DNA of 64,000 nucleotides, taken from Bos javanicus. Lineage: Eukaryota > Chordata > Mammalia > Artiodactyla > Bovidae. Both the position numbers and the translations under genes were made by a program. The notes beneath the pieces were generated by a model, which ran no database searches, was not told where the DNA came from, and saw nothing but the letters and a program-made list of their open reading frames with translations. Shown here one piece after another: positions 53,463 through 64,000 of the stretch (position 1 is its first letter; each line of letters begins with the position of its first letter). The stretch spans positions 50,466,698 through 50,530,697 of the forward strand of contig NC_083883.1 of assembly GCF_032452875.1 (NCBI RefSeq), written 5' to 3'.

Positions 53463-55384
53463 TTGGGCTCACACTAGGCGTTAAATTCAGAACGCCTGAG
53501 GAAGAGCTGTCACCACAGTCTTTACAGATGGGAAAGGCGCTCAGAGAGGTAGATTAACCTTCCCACATGAGCACAGCGGTGAGGGAGGGCGGAGGTGGGA
53601 GCTGTCGGCCCCTCAGGGATCGAGAGGATGGATCAGAGGCACGGACAGAGGGTGGGACCGGGCAGCTTCTTAAAGGAAGGACTGGAGGCAGCCCAGGTGT
53701 GCACCTGCCTGGCCTCTGGTTCCTGGTCACCCAGGCACTGGACAGAGCAGGTTCCCCTGTACCTGGCTTACAGAGAAATACGGGCAGTGCCCCCCACCCC
53801 GGTGCCCCAACCCCTGCCCACCCACAAGCCACCTTGTTAACAGCTCAGTGCCTGATCTGCCCTCACTGAAAGAGCTCCCCCAGCAGAGGGCAATTCCTTG
53901 ATCCTTAACTTGGAAACACAGGCCCCTCTGAATCATCTGGGTAGGGGTCTTGCCTCTCACTCCCGCCAGCTCCTGGCCCAGGCAGCAACTTACCCAGGCC
54001 CTCCCTAGGCCTTTCCCCCAGGCTCCCAGGGCTGAGACACAAGGCCCTGATGCCATGGGGGAACATGAGTCGAGTTGGGGGCAGGGCTTAGGCTGACCAC
54101 CTTCCTTTGCGGTGGCGGTTGTCTGGGAGGATTACTTGCAAGGATTCCTGTTCCCCTGGTTTGCCCCCCAAAGCTATTCCTTTCAAGAGAGAAGAGGTGC
54201 AGGTTACCCCAGCTCAGGACACCCAACCTCTGGCAGAACCCTTCCAACCAAGGCTCTGAATTCTCCCCCAGGCCCGAAACGGGCTCCGCATACACTGGGC
54301 GGCTCAGGGTCTCAGAGCCCCAGTCCCTGGATGCTGTTCAGCCCTTTCTGTCACCACTCTCTGAACCGGGTGGGCTGGGTCCAGCCCTGACCAGGCCTGA
54401 GAGCCCCTGCCCTCTTGTGCTGGCCCCAGAGGGAGTTCTTTCCCAAAGGTGCTACCTGGGGGCTCCTGTCCAGCTGAGCTCTGGACACAGAGAGAACAGG
54501 CTGACAGCCCAGGCCATGAGGGAGCTAGGGTGGGGCGCTGGCCAGGCAGGACTGGCAGGAGGAAGCTGCTGGGTCCACACTGTGTCAGGGTCCGAGCCTC
54601 TCCTGTGCCAGGCGGTGAGCCGAAGCCTGAGCCCAGGTCAGGGCTCCGCAGGCCCTTGTCCTGGGAAGATGCAGGTCCAGTGTCGCACCTGCCCTCAGGG
54701 GACAGCTTCCTTCTCCTGCTTCCAGAAGATTGATGTCCCCGGAGGAAGTGCACGTAAATCAAAAGAGCAGGGTGACGTGTGGTACGTCCAATCAATGACT
54801 CATGACAAGCTGTAACTTTCAGTCTTAGAAAAGGAACCACTGGTGTGTCCAGGGGCCTCACGATAGCCAGCTCCGGGAACTGGACACGTGCCCCCAGAAA
54901 CCAGGAGAAGGTTCCACAGAACTGTCTGTTCCTGGATCAGGGACCAGAGTTTCCTCCTGAGGGCCTGGGTTCAAGAGCCAGAAGAAGCATGTGAGCTTGG
55001 ATGCCTGCAGAAGAGTCCTGAATTTTCTAGAATGTTCTTTCATGTTCCAAAAACCCAGGGTCCCCAGGTGGCCGACCCTTCTGCAGCCCCAGAGCACTGT
55101 TCATCCATCGCGGGTGTCAGGCCTGCGTAGGACTTGCCTCCTGTGGCTTCCTGGCTGTGCTCAATCCCGTTCACTTGAACGACACCAGGCTCCGCCCATT
55201 GCAAACTGGAGGTGGCTCTGCCTACTCGTGTCTGAAAATGCATCCTCCCAGGACCCCTGTGGGTCAGGTGTGACCTGCTCCTGGCCTTCCGATGGCCTCA
55301 TACCCCAACTTCGCCTGGATACCTGAATGATAGCCCATCTGGAGAAGCTGCCTGGGGGACCCCGCAGCCTGGTGACTCTGCACC
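53463..55384. other. GC-rich unique DNA
   Basis: No supported gene. The 246-residue frame at 54075-54815 (plus) and the 185-residue frame at 54304-54861 (minus) overlap one another and have no domain. A CTCF-like CCAGCAGAGGGCA lies at 53880-53892. Confidence 0.45.
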
Positions 55385-55625
55385 TCAGCGTCTCCCGAGG
55401 GGGAAATAAATCATAGGTCAATTATCGGTTCTACATGTACATTTGTCTTTTATCCTCAACCCTTTTTAGTTATAGAAATAACCTGCGTATTGACAGAATC
55501 ATATTAATGCACTACAGCCTGACCCTGCTCATCGATAACTTGTTTGTTAGATGATCTTTAATAATCATAAGTGAAGAAGAAAGGGTCAAGGATCCCGACA
55601 ATGACTGCTTGACACACGCACGTTT
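55385..55625. promoter_or_regulatory. Candidate noncoding element
   Basis: GGGGAAATAAATCATAGGTC, CAATTATCGGTTCTACATG, AATCATATTAATGCACTAC and GATCTTTAATAATCATAAG form a repeat-free AT-rich block. An old decayed LINE is the alternative. Confidence 0.35.
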
Positions 55626-56099
55626 GACATCCTGGGACCCACGGTTGGGGTGGGGATGGAAATGGGCTGATGCTGAAATGTGACGATCCCACCGCCCTAC
55701 CATGAATCCCCTGGGATTCAGGCTTTTCTTGGGCACTGACTTCTCACCCCTCCCACTGGGGTTTGGGGTCACCTTTAATAACTCAAAGGTGAGCAGGTCA
55801 GAAGTGATCACCCCACATTTCAGCGCACATTTCAACTCCCACAGTCATGTCAGGCAGCACAAAGGCACAAAGAAGTGACAGACACGAGGTGAAAAGGCAG
55901 CTCCCGGAGGCCCCTGTGCCTGTGGGGCCATGACCTCGGGGCAGAAGGCCCGTCCCCATCCAATTCTGGCCTCATCCAATCCTCACCCTTTAATTAGTCC
56001 AGGTCCTCACTCTACAAATATTTGAGGATCCTCTCACTTTGAGGATGGCCACCTTCCAAGCTGAAGAAGCCAGAGGTACAGTGTTTCCATTACTGACAG
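55626..56099. other. Unique noncoding DNA
   Basis: Nothing recognised. Confidence 0.4.
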
Positions 56100-56242
56100 T
56101 AATAAAGTAGCAATGACAGTAATAGGAGCCAAACTGTCAAGTGCAGAGGCACTATAATCTCCAGCAATGCCCATTTGCCCGCTGAGCTCAGAGAGGCTGA
56201 TTTCTTCATCCAGCATCACACAGCTGGGATTCCAACCAGGCT
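56100..56242 (-). mobile_element. MIR SINE remnant, antisense
   Basis: CCATTTGCCCGCTGAGCTCA, GAGAGGCTGATTTCTTCATC and CATCACACAGCTGGGATTCC follow reverse-complement MIR order. Confidence 0.6.
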
Positions 56243-58253
56243 GCACCGGAGCCCTTGGGAGGTTGTGTGGCCTCCACAGAACTGGCTCCATTTGGGGTGT
56301 GGGTGGGGGGCAGTGAGGAGGAGAGAAGGGAGGGTGAGAAAAGGAGCCGGGTTCTCTCTCCCACAAAGGGATGTTTCCAATCTGGGGGGAGGAGACAGCG
56401 CGGCAGAGCCCGAGAGCCAGGCTTCGGTCACAGCTGCCGCGCTAACTCGAGACCACCGTGCGTGGGGGCGGTGGGCGGGGGGAGCCGCCGAACAAGACCG
56501 CACACTTTCCTAATGGGACCCAATTACAGCAGCAGCTGTGTCGAGGAATTCCGTGCTGATCCGCTGTGAAAAATGGGCAGCCTCTGGAATCCTGCAGCAT
56601 CCACGCAACTGCCATGCAGCCAGGAGCCCCCAGGGCCCAGGCTTGCTCTCTGGGGGGCAGAGTGAACCAGCAGAGCAAGGCCAGCCCACCCACCCCCACT
56701 TGGCCTCGGGTTCCCAAGCAACCTCCGGCCCCAGGGCCCCCTCCTGCATTTCCAGCTCAGGGTCAGGAGGGAATTCGGGAGGACTTCCCAGACTCAGCCA
56801 AGCCCATGGCTCAGGCCGCCTGTCCCTGTCCTGGGGACACCTCTCAGGGCTTCCTGACTGACATGGGGCATCAGCTGGACCCTCCTGCCTCAGGTGCCTG
56901 GCCTGGTGGGAGAGGCCTCAGAGCAACACGGAGATTCCCAGCTCAGAGATGACTCTTCTGCACTTGCTACCTACGGGTTCCCACTCACCAGCCTCAACTT
57001 GCTCGTCTGAGAAATGGTGGCATGCGAATGTGTGCTGCACCAGACTGTTCCTCAGGAGCACAGTGATGCTCTGCTGAGGAAGTAAATTCCCATGTTGTGT
57101 GTGACCACCCAGGCTTAGACACTGAGACCCCCTCCTGGGGTGGGGGGAGGGGAGTAGCCACCAAGAAGGGGGCTCAGAGACCACAGCATGGAGCAGAGGG
57201 CCTCCTGGGCTGCCCTGGCCTCTGGCAGGGTTGGCGGGGTAAATCTAGCCTGTGGCCTGTCCCCATGTCCTGTGAGCTATGAGGCCCGTTACATGATAAA
57301 GGGTGGTGAAAATACAGAACATAAGACGGGATGGCTCGTGGAACAAAAAGCCCGCCTGTTACTGTCTGGTCCTCAGCAGAAGCAGCACACGGGCCCCCAG
57401 CCCAGCGAAGACACAGTGGCTGGAAGACGCAGGTGGGAGGTCTCATGTCCTCGGAGATGTGGGCACAGTGCTTTCCGAAAGCTGTGTGAGCTTGCAGGAG
57501 GTTCCCCTGTCCCCAGGCAGCTCTGCTCAGTGACCAAGACACGGGGCAGCTAGAGAGCTGGGTTCCCAGAACACCTGATCCTGCAAACAGCTGCCACGGC
57601 CGCCCGGCCTGCCCGGCCCCCGCCCAGCACGCATTCTCAGCTGCAGCCTCCCGCCGGGAAGAGACGGTGTGAAATTGGAAGCAGTTTGAAACCACCCCGT
57701 TCCTTGTCTTTCTTTCTTTTTTCCTGTTTTCCAACAAGATGTGCTCAGAGTTGTCACAAGGGAAATCTCCAAACCCCCGCTGGGATTTCTACCTCAAGCC
57801 CATCAGCATCCTGGGACGTTTACCTCCCCTGAGATGGGGAGACCCTTCCTGGGGTCGGGCCTGGCGGCCACCAGGGCCTGCTTCATTGAGGTTCCCAATG
57901 GGAAGTGTGGGGGCCTCGGGAAGTGTGGGTAGGGGGGTGTGTCTTCATGACACCAGGGAACCTGGATGGTGCTCCAATCTCATCCTTGCCGCCACTGCTT
58001 TTTGGAGAGCCACCTGGATGGTCAGGGATGGACCCAGGCTGTCACACAGGCAGTTCTGGCTCCCAAGACCTCAGGAGGGGAGGTCGGTGCCCAAAACTGT
58101 CCTCTGTCAACTCCACTTTACGACGACACTGCAGGGTCCCGGGGATGTGCTCGTCCCACCTCGGGCCACAGTAACACGCCCAGAAGCACGGAGAACGTGA
58201 TCACCAGTGACACACAGGCACTCGAAGCACCTGCTGAGCATCCTGACTTCTTC
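56243..58253. other. GC-rich unique DNA, nothing recognised
   Basis: Chance frames up to 187 residues on both strands, no domain, no repeat. Confidence 0.45.
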
Positions 58254-58307
58254 GTGGACTGTGACTTTACTCTGCGTGGACTGTGACTTTACTCTGCGTG
58301 GACTGTG
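58254..58307. repeat. 22-bp tandem repeat, about 2.5 copies
   Basis: GTGGACTGTGACTTTACTCT begins at 58254 and 58276, with a partial third copy GTGGACTGTG at 58298. The two full units are identical. Confidence 0.97.
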
Positions 58308-58949
58308 TCTCCTCTTTCTAATGAGTCACTGGTGCACAGGAGGTCGCATCCATGCAGGGAGCACAAGTCACCCCCGCATCCCCCCTCCACCCCAGAGGTC
58401 TGGATCCCACTGCTCTCCTGGGGGCCTGAGTCCAGCAGCCAAAACCTCAGGACACGTGCACACCTGCTGCCTTCCTTCCTGTTTGCACTCCTGAGAGCAA
58501 AGCAAGGGCCTCTTCAACTCTTCTCTGGTTTTCCTGCAATGGCCAGAGGTAAGCCTGGGCATCTGGAACCCCGTCCGTGGACCTGGAGGGACAGCGCCCA
58601 TCAGTCATGGGATCTGCGGCAAGAGTGGGCACAGGCTTAAGCCACGTGATGGGGTCATGCTGATGCTTACCGCTGTGCCTGTCACTTTAACATGACAAGG
58701 TCACCCTCTGCCTGCGGGATGGTCTCAGAGAACTGACCCCCATTAGTGCAGGGGGCAGAGTGGGCACAGGGGCATGTGTGTCCCCAGGGCACTGTGGGGG
58801 TGTGTGTTCGGGAGGGCACTCAGGGGCCCTGCAGGCCACGTACCTCTCCAGTCCTGCCCCACAGCTCTGAGCTGGTCTGCGGGCCATCAGCGTGGCCGGG
58901 GACGGTCCACCCAGCCCATGCCTGGGAGAACATGGCCTCAGGGAAACAT
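58308..58949. other. GC-rich unique DNA
   Basis: Nothing recognised. Confidence 0.4.
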
Positions 58950-59060
58950 TGACCGCGTCCTCAGAAATTTTCTTGGTAGGATTTTTAAAGCTCTATTCTT
59001 GGAGTTGGGAGATTTTGTTCGGCAGCATAATTTATTTGCTTTTTCCAAAGACTGAGAAGA
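58950..59060. promoter_or_regulatory. Possible short noncoding element
   Basis: AGAAATTTTCTTGGTAGGAT, TTTTTAAAGCTCTATTCTTG and GCATAATTTATTTGCTTTTT in a short AT-rich block between GC-rich flanks. Confidence 0.3.
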
Positions 59061-59156
59061 GAACTGAGGTCAGCCAGGATGTGAACCACACAAGGTCTGA
59101 GCAAGTGCTGCCTGTGCTGGGGGCAGGGGCGGTGCCCAGCATGCCCCATACCTGGG

Positions 59157-59345
59157 TTGGGAAACAGAGACAGGGAGAGATGGAGGAGACAGAGGCAGAG
59201 AAGCAAAGATACAGACCGAGATGGGAAAGAGACAGACACAGGGACACAGAGACAGAGGGAGAAAGGAACAGAGAGAGACAGAAGGAGAGAGCGATGGAGG
59301 AGACAGAGACGGGGCCGGGGGAGTAGGGAGACAGAGACAGTGCAA
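59157..59345. repeat. Purine-rich (GAGACA/GGAGA)n tract
   Basis: Nearly pure purine on the plus strand apart from regular single C or T (GAGACAGACACAGGGACACA). It is a degenerate GAGACA repeat. Serine/leucine-rich minus-strand and Glu/Arg-rich plus-strand frames are by-products. Confidence 0.92.
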
Positions 59346-59744
59346 GCAGCCCCCTGAAAATCCAGCCGGCAGGGGCCCTGGGGAGCCAGGGTCCCCACGG
59401 GCGGTTGGGCACAGAGACAGAGACCCAGGTCCGATCAGCAGAGCTCAGCAGGCCTGCACTTGGGGGTGGGGGGCTCCTGGGCCAGGACAGCCTGAGCTCC
59501 TCAAGGTGGAACTTCAAGCATGGACGCCCAAGTGGCCTCAGCTTGGCCTGTGGTTCAAGCTGGGCCAGCTCTACTCAGAAAAAACAAGTCCATACACACA
59601 AGTCCCACTTCTCAGCACTTGGGGTGAGGAGCGAGATGGGCCCCTGTGCCAGTGCCCCTTTGCCCACCCTGGATAGCATGGCCCCTCCCCCAGTCCTTGC
59701 TCAGGACCCAGGAGGTGGGTGAGCCCTTTGTCCCCGCAGCCTCA
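59346..59744. other. GC-rich unique DNA
   Basis: Nothing recognised. Confidence 0.4.
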
Positions 59745-59960
59745 CTTTTGTGCTTGGTTTGGTTTAACGGTCCTGATTACAGTGCATTCATGTTCTTACA
59801 GATAGATTCCGCTCGGTGCAGGCTGCCAGCTTAGCAGAGCCGCCCAGCAGATGGAAGCAGAACTTTGGGCCACTTTCTCCCCCTGGATCCGCACCTGGGG
59901 CATTTCATTTACTGGAGTAAACATATCTGCGCACGCTCCATTGTTCAAGTTTCCTCCCTG
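59745..59960. promoter_or_regulatory. Candidate noncoding element
   Basis: GGTTTAACGGTCCTGATTAC, ATTTCATTTACTGGAGTAAA and CATATCTGCGCACGCTCCAT are in a repeat-free block with CpGs. Confidence 0.33.
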
Positions 59961-60574
59961 GAAACCTGGGGCTTCTCCAGGCTTCTGCTCCCAGGAGGCC
60001 CCCTTGGACTTGGACAGAGCCCCCTGCCTTGGGATGCTTTGGAAGAGGGGGTCCCTGTGGATGAAGTTGGTGATGCCAGCTCACGGGGCAGCTCATGGCA
60101 GGTGATTTGTTCTGGTCTGGTTTTCCTCTAACAGAAAAAGATTTGCTTGGATGAATCGATAAAACCTTGGATATAGCAAGGAGGCCACATCTTGAAACAG
60201 AGGACCAGATGAGTGTAAACCTGACCCACGGGGTGCCTGTAGGTGTGGGAGCCAGGACAGAATGCCAGCTCCAAAGCCGACCGCAGACCAGCACCTGCCC
60301 TCAGTCAGCCCTGGTTTCGGGAGTCTGTGGAGGAAGCTCTTCATGGCCAGAAACAAGGGAACCTGGTTTTTGCATCTCACGCATCCAGTCCAGAGTGGGG
60401 CTCGGAGTCCCAGGTCCTGGGGCCCGATTTGGGGGTCCACAAAGCCTGATTTCCTTTTGGCTTTGGCCCTGAGCGGGCACGGTAGACCCTCTACTGTCAG
60501 GCCCCGGCACTCGGGGCTGTCACAGTCTGCTCTCCGTGCACCTCCACTCAGCAGCTCCTGCCTGAGACACTACA
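59961..60574. other. Unique noncoding DNA
   Basis: Nothing recognised. Confidence 0.4.
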
Positions 60575-60698
60575 GTCCTTTTACTCGATTTTCCAGCTGA
60601 GTTGACTGAGGCCTGTGAAGGTCAAAGAGCTTGCCCAGGGTCACCGAGTAACACGGCTCAGCCTCTGGCCTCGGGATGAGGACGCAGGCCTCTGGTTC
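60575..60698 (-). mobile_element. MIR SINE remnant, antisense
   Basis: TTTTCCAGCTGAGTTGACTG, AGGTCAAAGAGCTTGCCCAG and GGTCACCGAGTAACACGGCT follow reverse-complement MIR order. Confidence 0.78.
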
Positions 60699-60832
60699 CT
60701 TTTTCTAATCGTTTAACCAAAGGCTCTTTCATAAATAATAGAAATAACAGGGCTTCGGTTTTCCTTAGAGGATGAACGCCCCAAACCGCCACCGGGGTTG
60801 TGGTCAGCAGGCACTGCCAAGCCCTCACGGCG

Positions 60833-60880
60833 TGGAAGGGGCGCGAGCTGCAGGCAGGAAGGGGTGCGAGCTGCAGGCGG
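60833..60880. repeat. 23-bp tandem duplication
   Basis: GCGAGCTGCAGGC occurs at 60843-60855 and 60866-60878 within a GAAGGGG-led unit. Confidence 0.85.
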
Positions 60881-60909
60881 ACAGGGGCTCCCGGCCCTGC
60901 TGGCTCCTG

Positions 60910-61520
60910 TGACGGCATTAATTTGTACCAGCCGTCCAAAGGCCTGGAAAGAGAGTCCGACGGTCGGTACATGCGACAAGGGCTGATTAACCATCACTGA
61001 CAGTTATTAGCCTATTATTAAACGTATGAATTGCCTCTTTCATACCACATGCCTATCTTTAAAGTGCTTTATTAACTAACATTAACCAATCCAATTAGCA
61101 AAAGACACTGTATTTGTGTAATTAGTAATTTGAGGCTTTGTTCTGTCTTGGTCATAAAGAGAAAAGGCACTGGGCGCTGATTAGTTTACACTGTACAATT
61201 AGAGAAGAGGTCGGAACTAAGCTGGGAACATTCTCGATCCCTGGGGTCCCGTCAAGGTACCCGGCCCCCGAAGACCCCCGGGGGCTTATGTTTGCGGCGT
61301 TTAAGCATCTCCAATTGCTTCCTCTCGCCTCCAAGCTCCTCCCTGCAGTTGGCATTGCCTTCCACATCAGGAAGGGGAAATATTTATTTTTATTATAAAC
61401 CTAGAGGCCAAGCAGTGAGGAACCTTGTTATTAAACACTCCAAGCCCAGTTTTGCAGAAAAGCTCAAAATCCAACTTTGAGTATTGATTGCAAGTTTTTT
61501 TTTCTTTTTCTAATCGAACG
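60910..61520. promoter_or_regulatory. Large candidate conserved noncoding block
   Basis: About 600 bp, repeat-free. CTGATTAACCATCACTGACA, GTTATTAGCCTATTATTAAA, TTTATTAACTAACATTAACC, ATCCAATTAGCAAAAGAC and GTGTAATTAGTAATTTGAGG give at least five homeodomain-type cores in the first half. The second half has AGTGAGGAACCTTGTTATTA and GAGTATTGATTGCAAG. A perfect CCCCCGGGGG palindrome sits at 61275-61284. One of the strongest enhancer candidates by motif density. Confidence 0.5.
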
Positions 61521-62400
61521 CCAAGAGGAACACTGTGAGGAGTACCGTGTCAGGGCCGGCCTTGGCGGGCAGCTCCTCTGTTTACGTCTCTGAGTGAACA
61601 GCCCGGTCTCAGAGTCTCGGAGACAGCCACGAAGGGGCCAGATGTTCTAGATAAGAGCTGCAGGCCTCAGGCTGAGTGTGTGCACGGCACCCAGGACTCG
61701 AGAACTGGCTCACATTCTATCTGAGCAATTGGGCTTGGGGGTTCACCAAGAGGGCCACATGTTGGAAGCAGCCATGGTGTGCGTCTGTGCTCCCCTTTGG
61801 GAGCCCCAAACTTCAGTAGTTTGTAAAACTGCGGAGCAAGCTCTGGGACTATGGGTAACTGCCCCACGAGCTCTTCCTCGATTTGTGTTTATTCATGAGG
61901 AGACCAGAAAACTCATCACCAGGGATTCTCTGGAGCACCTCCCTGCCGACTACCCTCCGGCTTGGATGGGAAGGAAGATGGCCTCTGCCTTTCCTCCTGG
62001 CCCCTGAATCACCTAAGCAGGGAAGCTGGTGTTTCATCAAAGCACCCTGGAACCAGCCTACCTGCCCAGCACCACCCACACCCCCTGGGCCAAGTTGTCC
62101 CAAGTGAAGCCACAGCAGTGACCCAGACTGGCTGTCCCCGCAAACCCAGGAGCACAGATAAAGGCAGACCACCCATACCAAACCCCACTGGCCCACAGAG
62201 CTGACGGCCTCCCTGCAGTGCCCAGTCGTGCCTGTGGCCCACTGGCTGTGTCCGCCCAGCTCACACATCTGGCTGCTCCAGGAGCTCTGTCCCCGGATCT
62301 GACACTTCCAGGGGTGGAGCTGGGGTTCTCACTTGCAGCCCAGATGTTCAGACAATGAGCAGACCTCCCTGACTTCATCCCAGGCCCACTGTAGATAGAT
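61521..62400. other. Unique noncoding DNA
   Basis: No exon or repeat recognised. Confidence 0.42.
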
Positions 62401-62460
62401 GGAGCCTTTTCTCAATGCCATCAAGTTAGTTTCTCAGGCTTTTTATTTCCCCATTCCATC

Positions 62461-62476
62461 TCCAAATAAAGTTTGA
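62461..62476 (+). other. Isolated polyadenylation-signal-like word
   Basis: TCCAAATAAAGTTTGAATGC contains a canonical AATAAA after a T-rich stretch. No upstream exon could be defined, so this is only a note for transcript mapping. Confidence 0.15.
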
Positions 62477-62571
62477 ATGCTTTAAGTCTCAAAGGCTTAT
62501 CTCTTTTCTGGTTGTCCTTGCTGTTATTCTCTGCTGCCTGTCCTCACGCACTTGCCCACACACATGCATGG

Positions 62572-62594
62572 ACACACACACACACACACACACA
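62572..62594. repeat. (CA)n microsatellite, about 11 units
   Basis: Uninterrupted ACACAC run between ATGG and ATGG. Confidence 0.97.
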
Positions 62595-62694
62595 TGGACC
62601 ACCTGCCCATCATAGGCAGGTGGGCACGAGTCCACTGGGTGCTCACATGAAGGCAGGGCAGACGAGGAGACCTGGGTGCAAACACTGCAGAAAC

Positions 62695-62990
62695 CTCTTC
62701 AAAATATTTGGGTTTGTCAAAATCCCAAACCGCCGTTGCCAGGCACTTTTCCCGCTAGTGTTTGAGCCCTCGGGTATTTTAAAGGAAATGAAATCCGTGT
62801 GTTTCTGATTTATTTATACTTAACTCATCAAAATGCTGTTTTAAAGAACTATTTTGTGTCCAAAATGCCCTTTATGCCTTTTTTCCCTTCCAAACTGAAA
62901 GCCACATTTTGCCAAGTGTATATGACCTTAAACGCTAACGTGTTCAAGGCTCTTTCAAAAATCAAGCTCGTGAAGTCCAAACAGACCTGA
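62695..62990. promoter_or_regulatory. Candidate conserved noncoding element
   Basis: AAAATATTTGGGTTTGTCAA, GTATTTTAAAGGAAATGAAA, TGATTTATTTATACTTAACT, GCTGTTTTAAAGAACTATTT and TATATGACCTTAAACGCTAA are in a repeat-free AT-rich block with a few CpGs. Confidence 0.43.
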
Positions 62991-63639
62991 ACCGGAACCA
63001 GCACCCCTCTCCTTCCCCCAGAAATCCAGCACCAGATGGGCAGGCCATGCCCTCTGCCCCCCGCTTTTAGCTCTACAGTTCTGCCGCAAGAGGGGGTCCA
63101 ACTGCCCCTTTCCACCAGAGTGCCCTAATGCTGTGTCCAGTAGGAAATGAGCACATTCCCCAGAGAAAAGAACCCCCAGGTCCAGGGTTTGAGAGGCCTG
63201 CCTGGAGCTCTCACTGGACCAGCTCAAGGTCACCTTGAATGCAGCCCCCAGTTGCCTGGAGGATAAGCGGGCAAGTGCTCCTCCCGGGACAGGCAGCGGC
63301 TCCCTGGTCCTGAGGATCCCAGAACACCTTGGACCCTACGTGTCACCCACCTCCTCTGCCTCCCCGTCCCCCTCAGGACTGCCCGGTGCTGGCAGCCAGA
63401 TGAGTGCACAACTCTGATGCCAGTTAGTACACTTCGGCCCAGGACAATGTTTTCTCTCCACTAAGAGAAGCAGCAGCCGGCTGTGGCCACCCCGAGTGCC
63501 TGCCTGGGAGGAGGGGATCACGTCCCACTCACCCGCTGGGTCACTGGGAGGCGGACACACTCCAGGCAGATAAACGAACACAGTGCTGGCAACACAGTCG
63601 CCTGACCTATAACACGGGGCTCCAGTGCCTCGCTTTGGG
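62991..63639. other. GC-rich unique DNA
   Basis: Nothing recognised. Confidence 0.4.
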
Positions 63640-64000
63640 GTGTGTGTGATATTTATTTATTTATGGCTGATTTCATGTGATGGAGTTCAATTATGAATTT
63701 GATTGCTTTTTTTGGTGCACGATATAAAATCCTTTATCCTTGCGGCATTTAATTGTGTTCCCTGGCAGATTTGGTATTCATCACGGCCCTGCTGTCCCCA
63801 GCCCCAAAGATAAACCATCCAAAGGGCAATAAATGTCCACTCTGATTATTGATGCTTTCAGGGAAATTGATTATCTATTTGAGGGGCAGACCGGGCTGAT
63901 GGATTACTGCCTCCTTCCCTCACATGAGAGCTTCCCGGAAAGACAAATCTCTTGATCAGTGCAATGGATTTTCTATTATATTTAGAATTTTCCAAAGTAC
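63640..64000. promoter_or_regulatory. Candidate conserved noncoding element, runs off the window
   Basis: AT-rich, repeat-free to the window end. GATATTTATTTATTTATGGC, TTCAATTATGAATTTGATTG, GGCATTTAATTGTGTTCC, TCTGATTATTGATGC, GAAATTGATTATCTATTTG and GGATTACTGCC give many homeodomain/PBX-type cores. Confidence 0.47.

Noticed and set aside
54075..54815. 246-residue plus-strand open frame overlapping a 185-residue minus-strand frame
   Set aside because: Both cannot be real. Composition is typical of stop-poor GC-rich DNA.
59032..59517. Serine/leucine/cysteine-rich minus-strand frame resembling a secreted protein
   Set aside because: Translation of the GAGACA purine tract; periodic rather than protein-like.

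Overview
This is nuclear DNA from a ruminant, most likely a bovid (cattle, sheep, goat or a relative). The evidence is the interspersed repeats. There are six BovB (RTE-type) LINE copies, seven Bov-tA copies and one Bov-A2 dimer, two CHR-type cetartiodactyl SINEs, and older mammal-wide MIR, L1, L2-like and MER5A-like remnants. The species cannot be fixed from what is visible.

I find no protein-coding exon, rRNA, functional tRNA gene or CRISPR array. The only recognisable protein is the decayed reverse transcriptase of a 2.1 kb, 5'-truncated BovB insertion (27897-30038). Other long open frames are by-products of GC-rich or simple-repeat DNA. The window therefore reads as an intergenic region or a very large intron.

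Layout: GC-rich, apparently unconstrained DNA alternates with more than twenty short blocks (about 100-700 bp) of different texture. These blocks are AT-rich, repeat-free, and contain homeodomain, POU octamer, SOX/TCF-like and nuclear-receptor-like words. The clearest are at 395-870, 1881-2115, 6751-7090, 17500-17625, 18345-18530, 18810-19600, 23691-23910, 25285-25560, 31525-31840, 34220-35000, 39725-39890, 41485-41940, 42590-42790, 42890-43530, 51530-51760, 60910-61520, 62695-62990 and 63640-64000. I interpret them as candidate conserved noncoding elements (enhancers) of a developmental regulator, either outside the window or the host of this intron. This is inference from texture and motifs, because no alignment could be run.

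Specific regulatory-looking words stand out. They are a nuclear-receptor cluster with a palindromic AAGGTCA-N6-TGACCTT (1951-2027), a DR5 retinoic-acid-type element at the end of a 16-bp AGGTCA tandem repeat (45878-45926), a DR1 (51212-51224), an RFX X-box plus a perfect octamer in one block (41536-41834), a PBX-HOX-like array (42618-42642), eleven CACCTG E-boxes in a minisatellite (38774-39008), three CTCF-like cores (9971, 21489, 53880) and a small CpG island (17660-17925).

Simple repeats include a (CA)20 microsatellite (7701-7740), a CA/TG hairpin-forming tract (19655-19946), a TCA-rich tract (32185-32580), a purine-rich GAGACA tract (59157-59345), and several short two- to three-copy tandem duplications.
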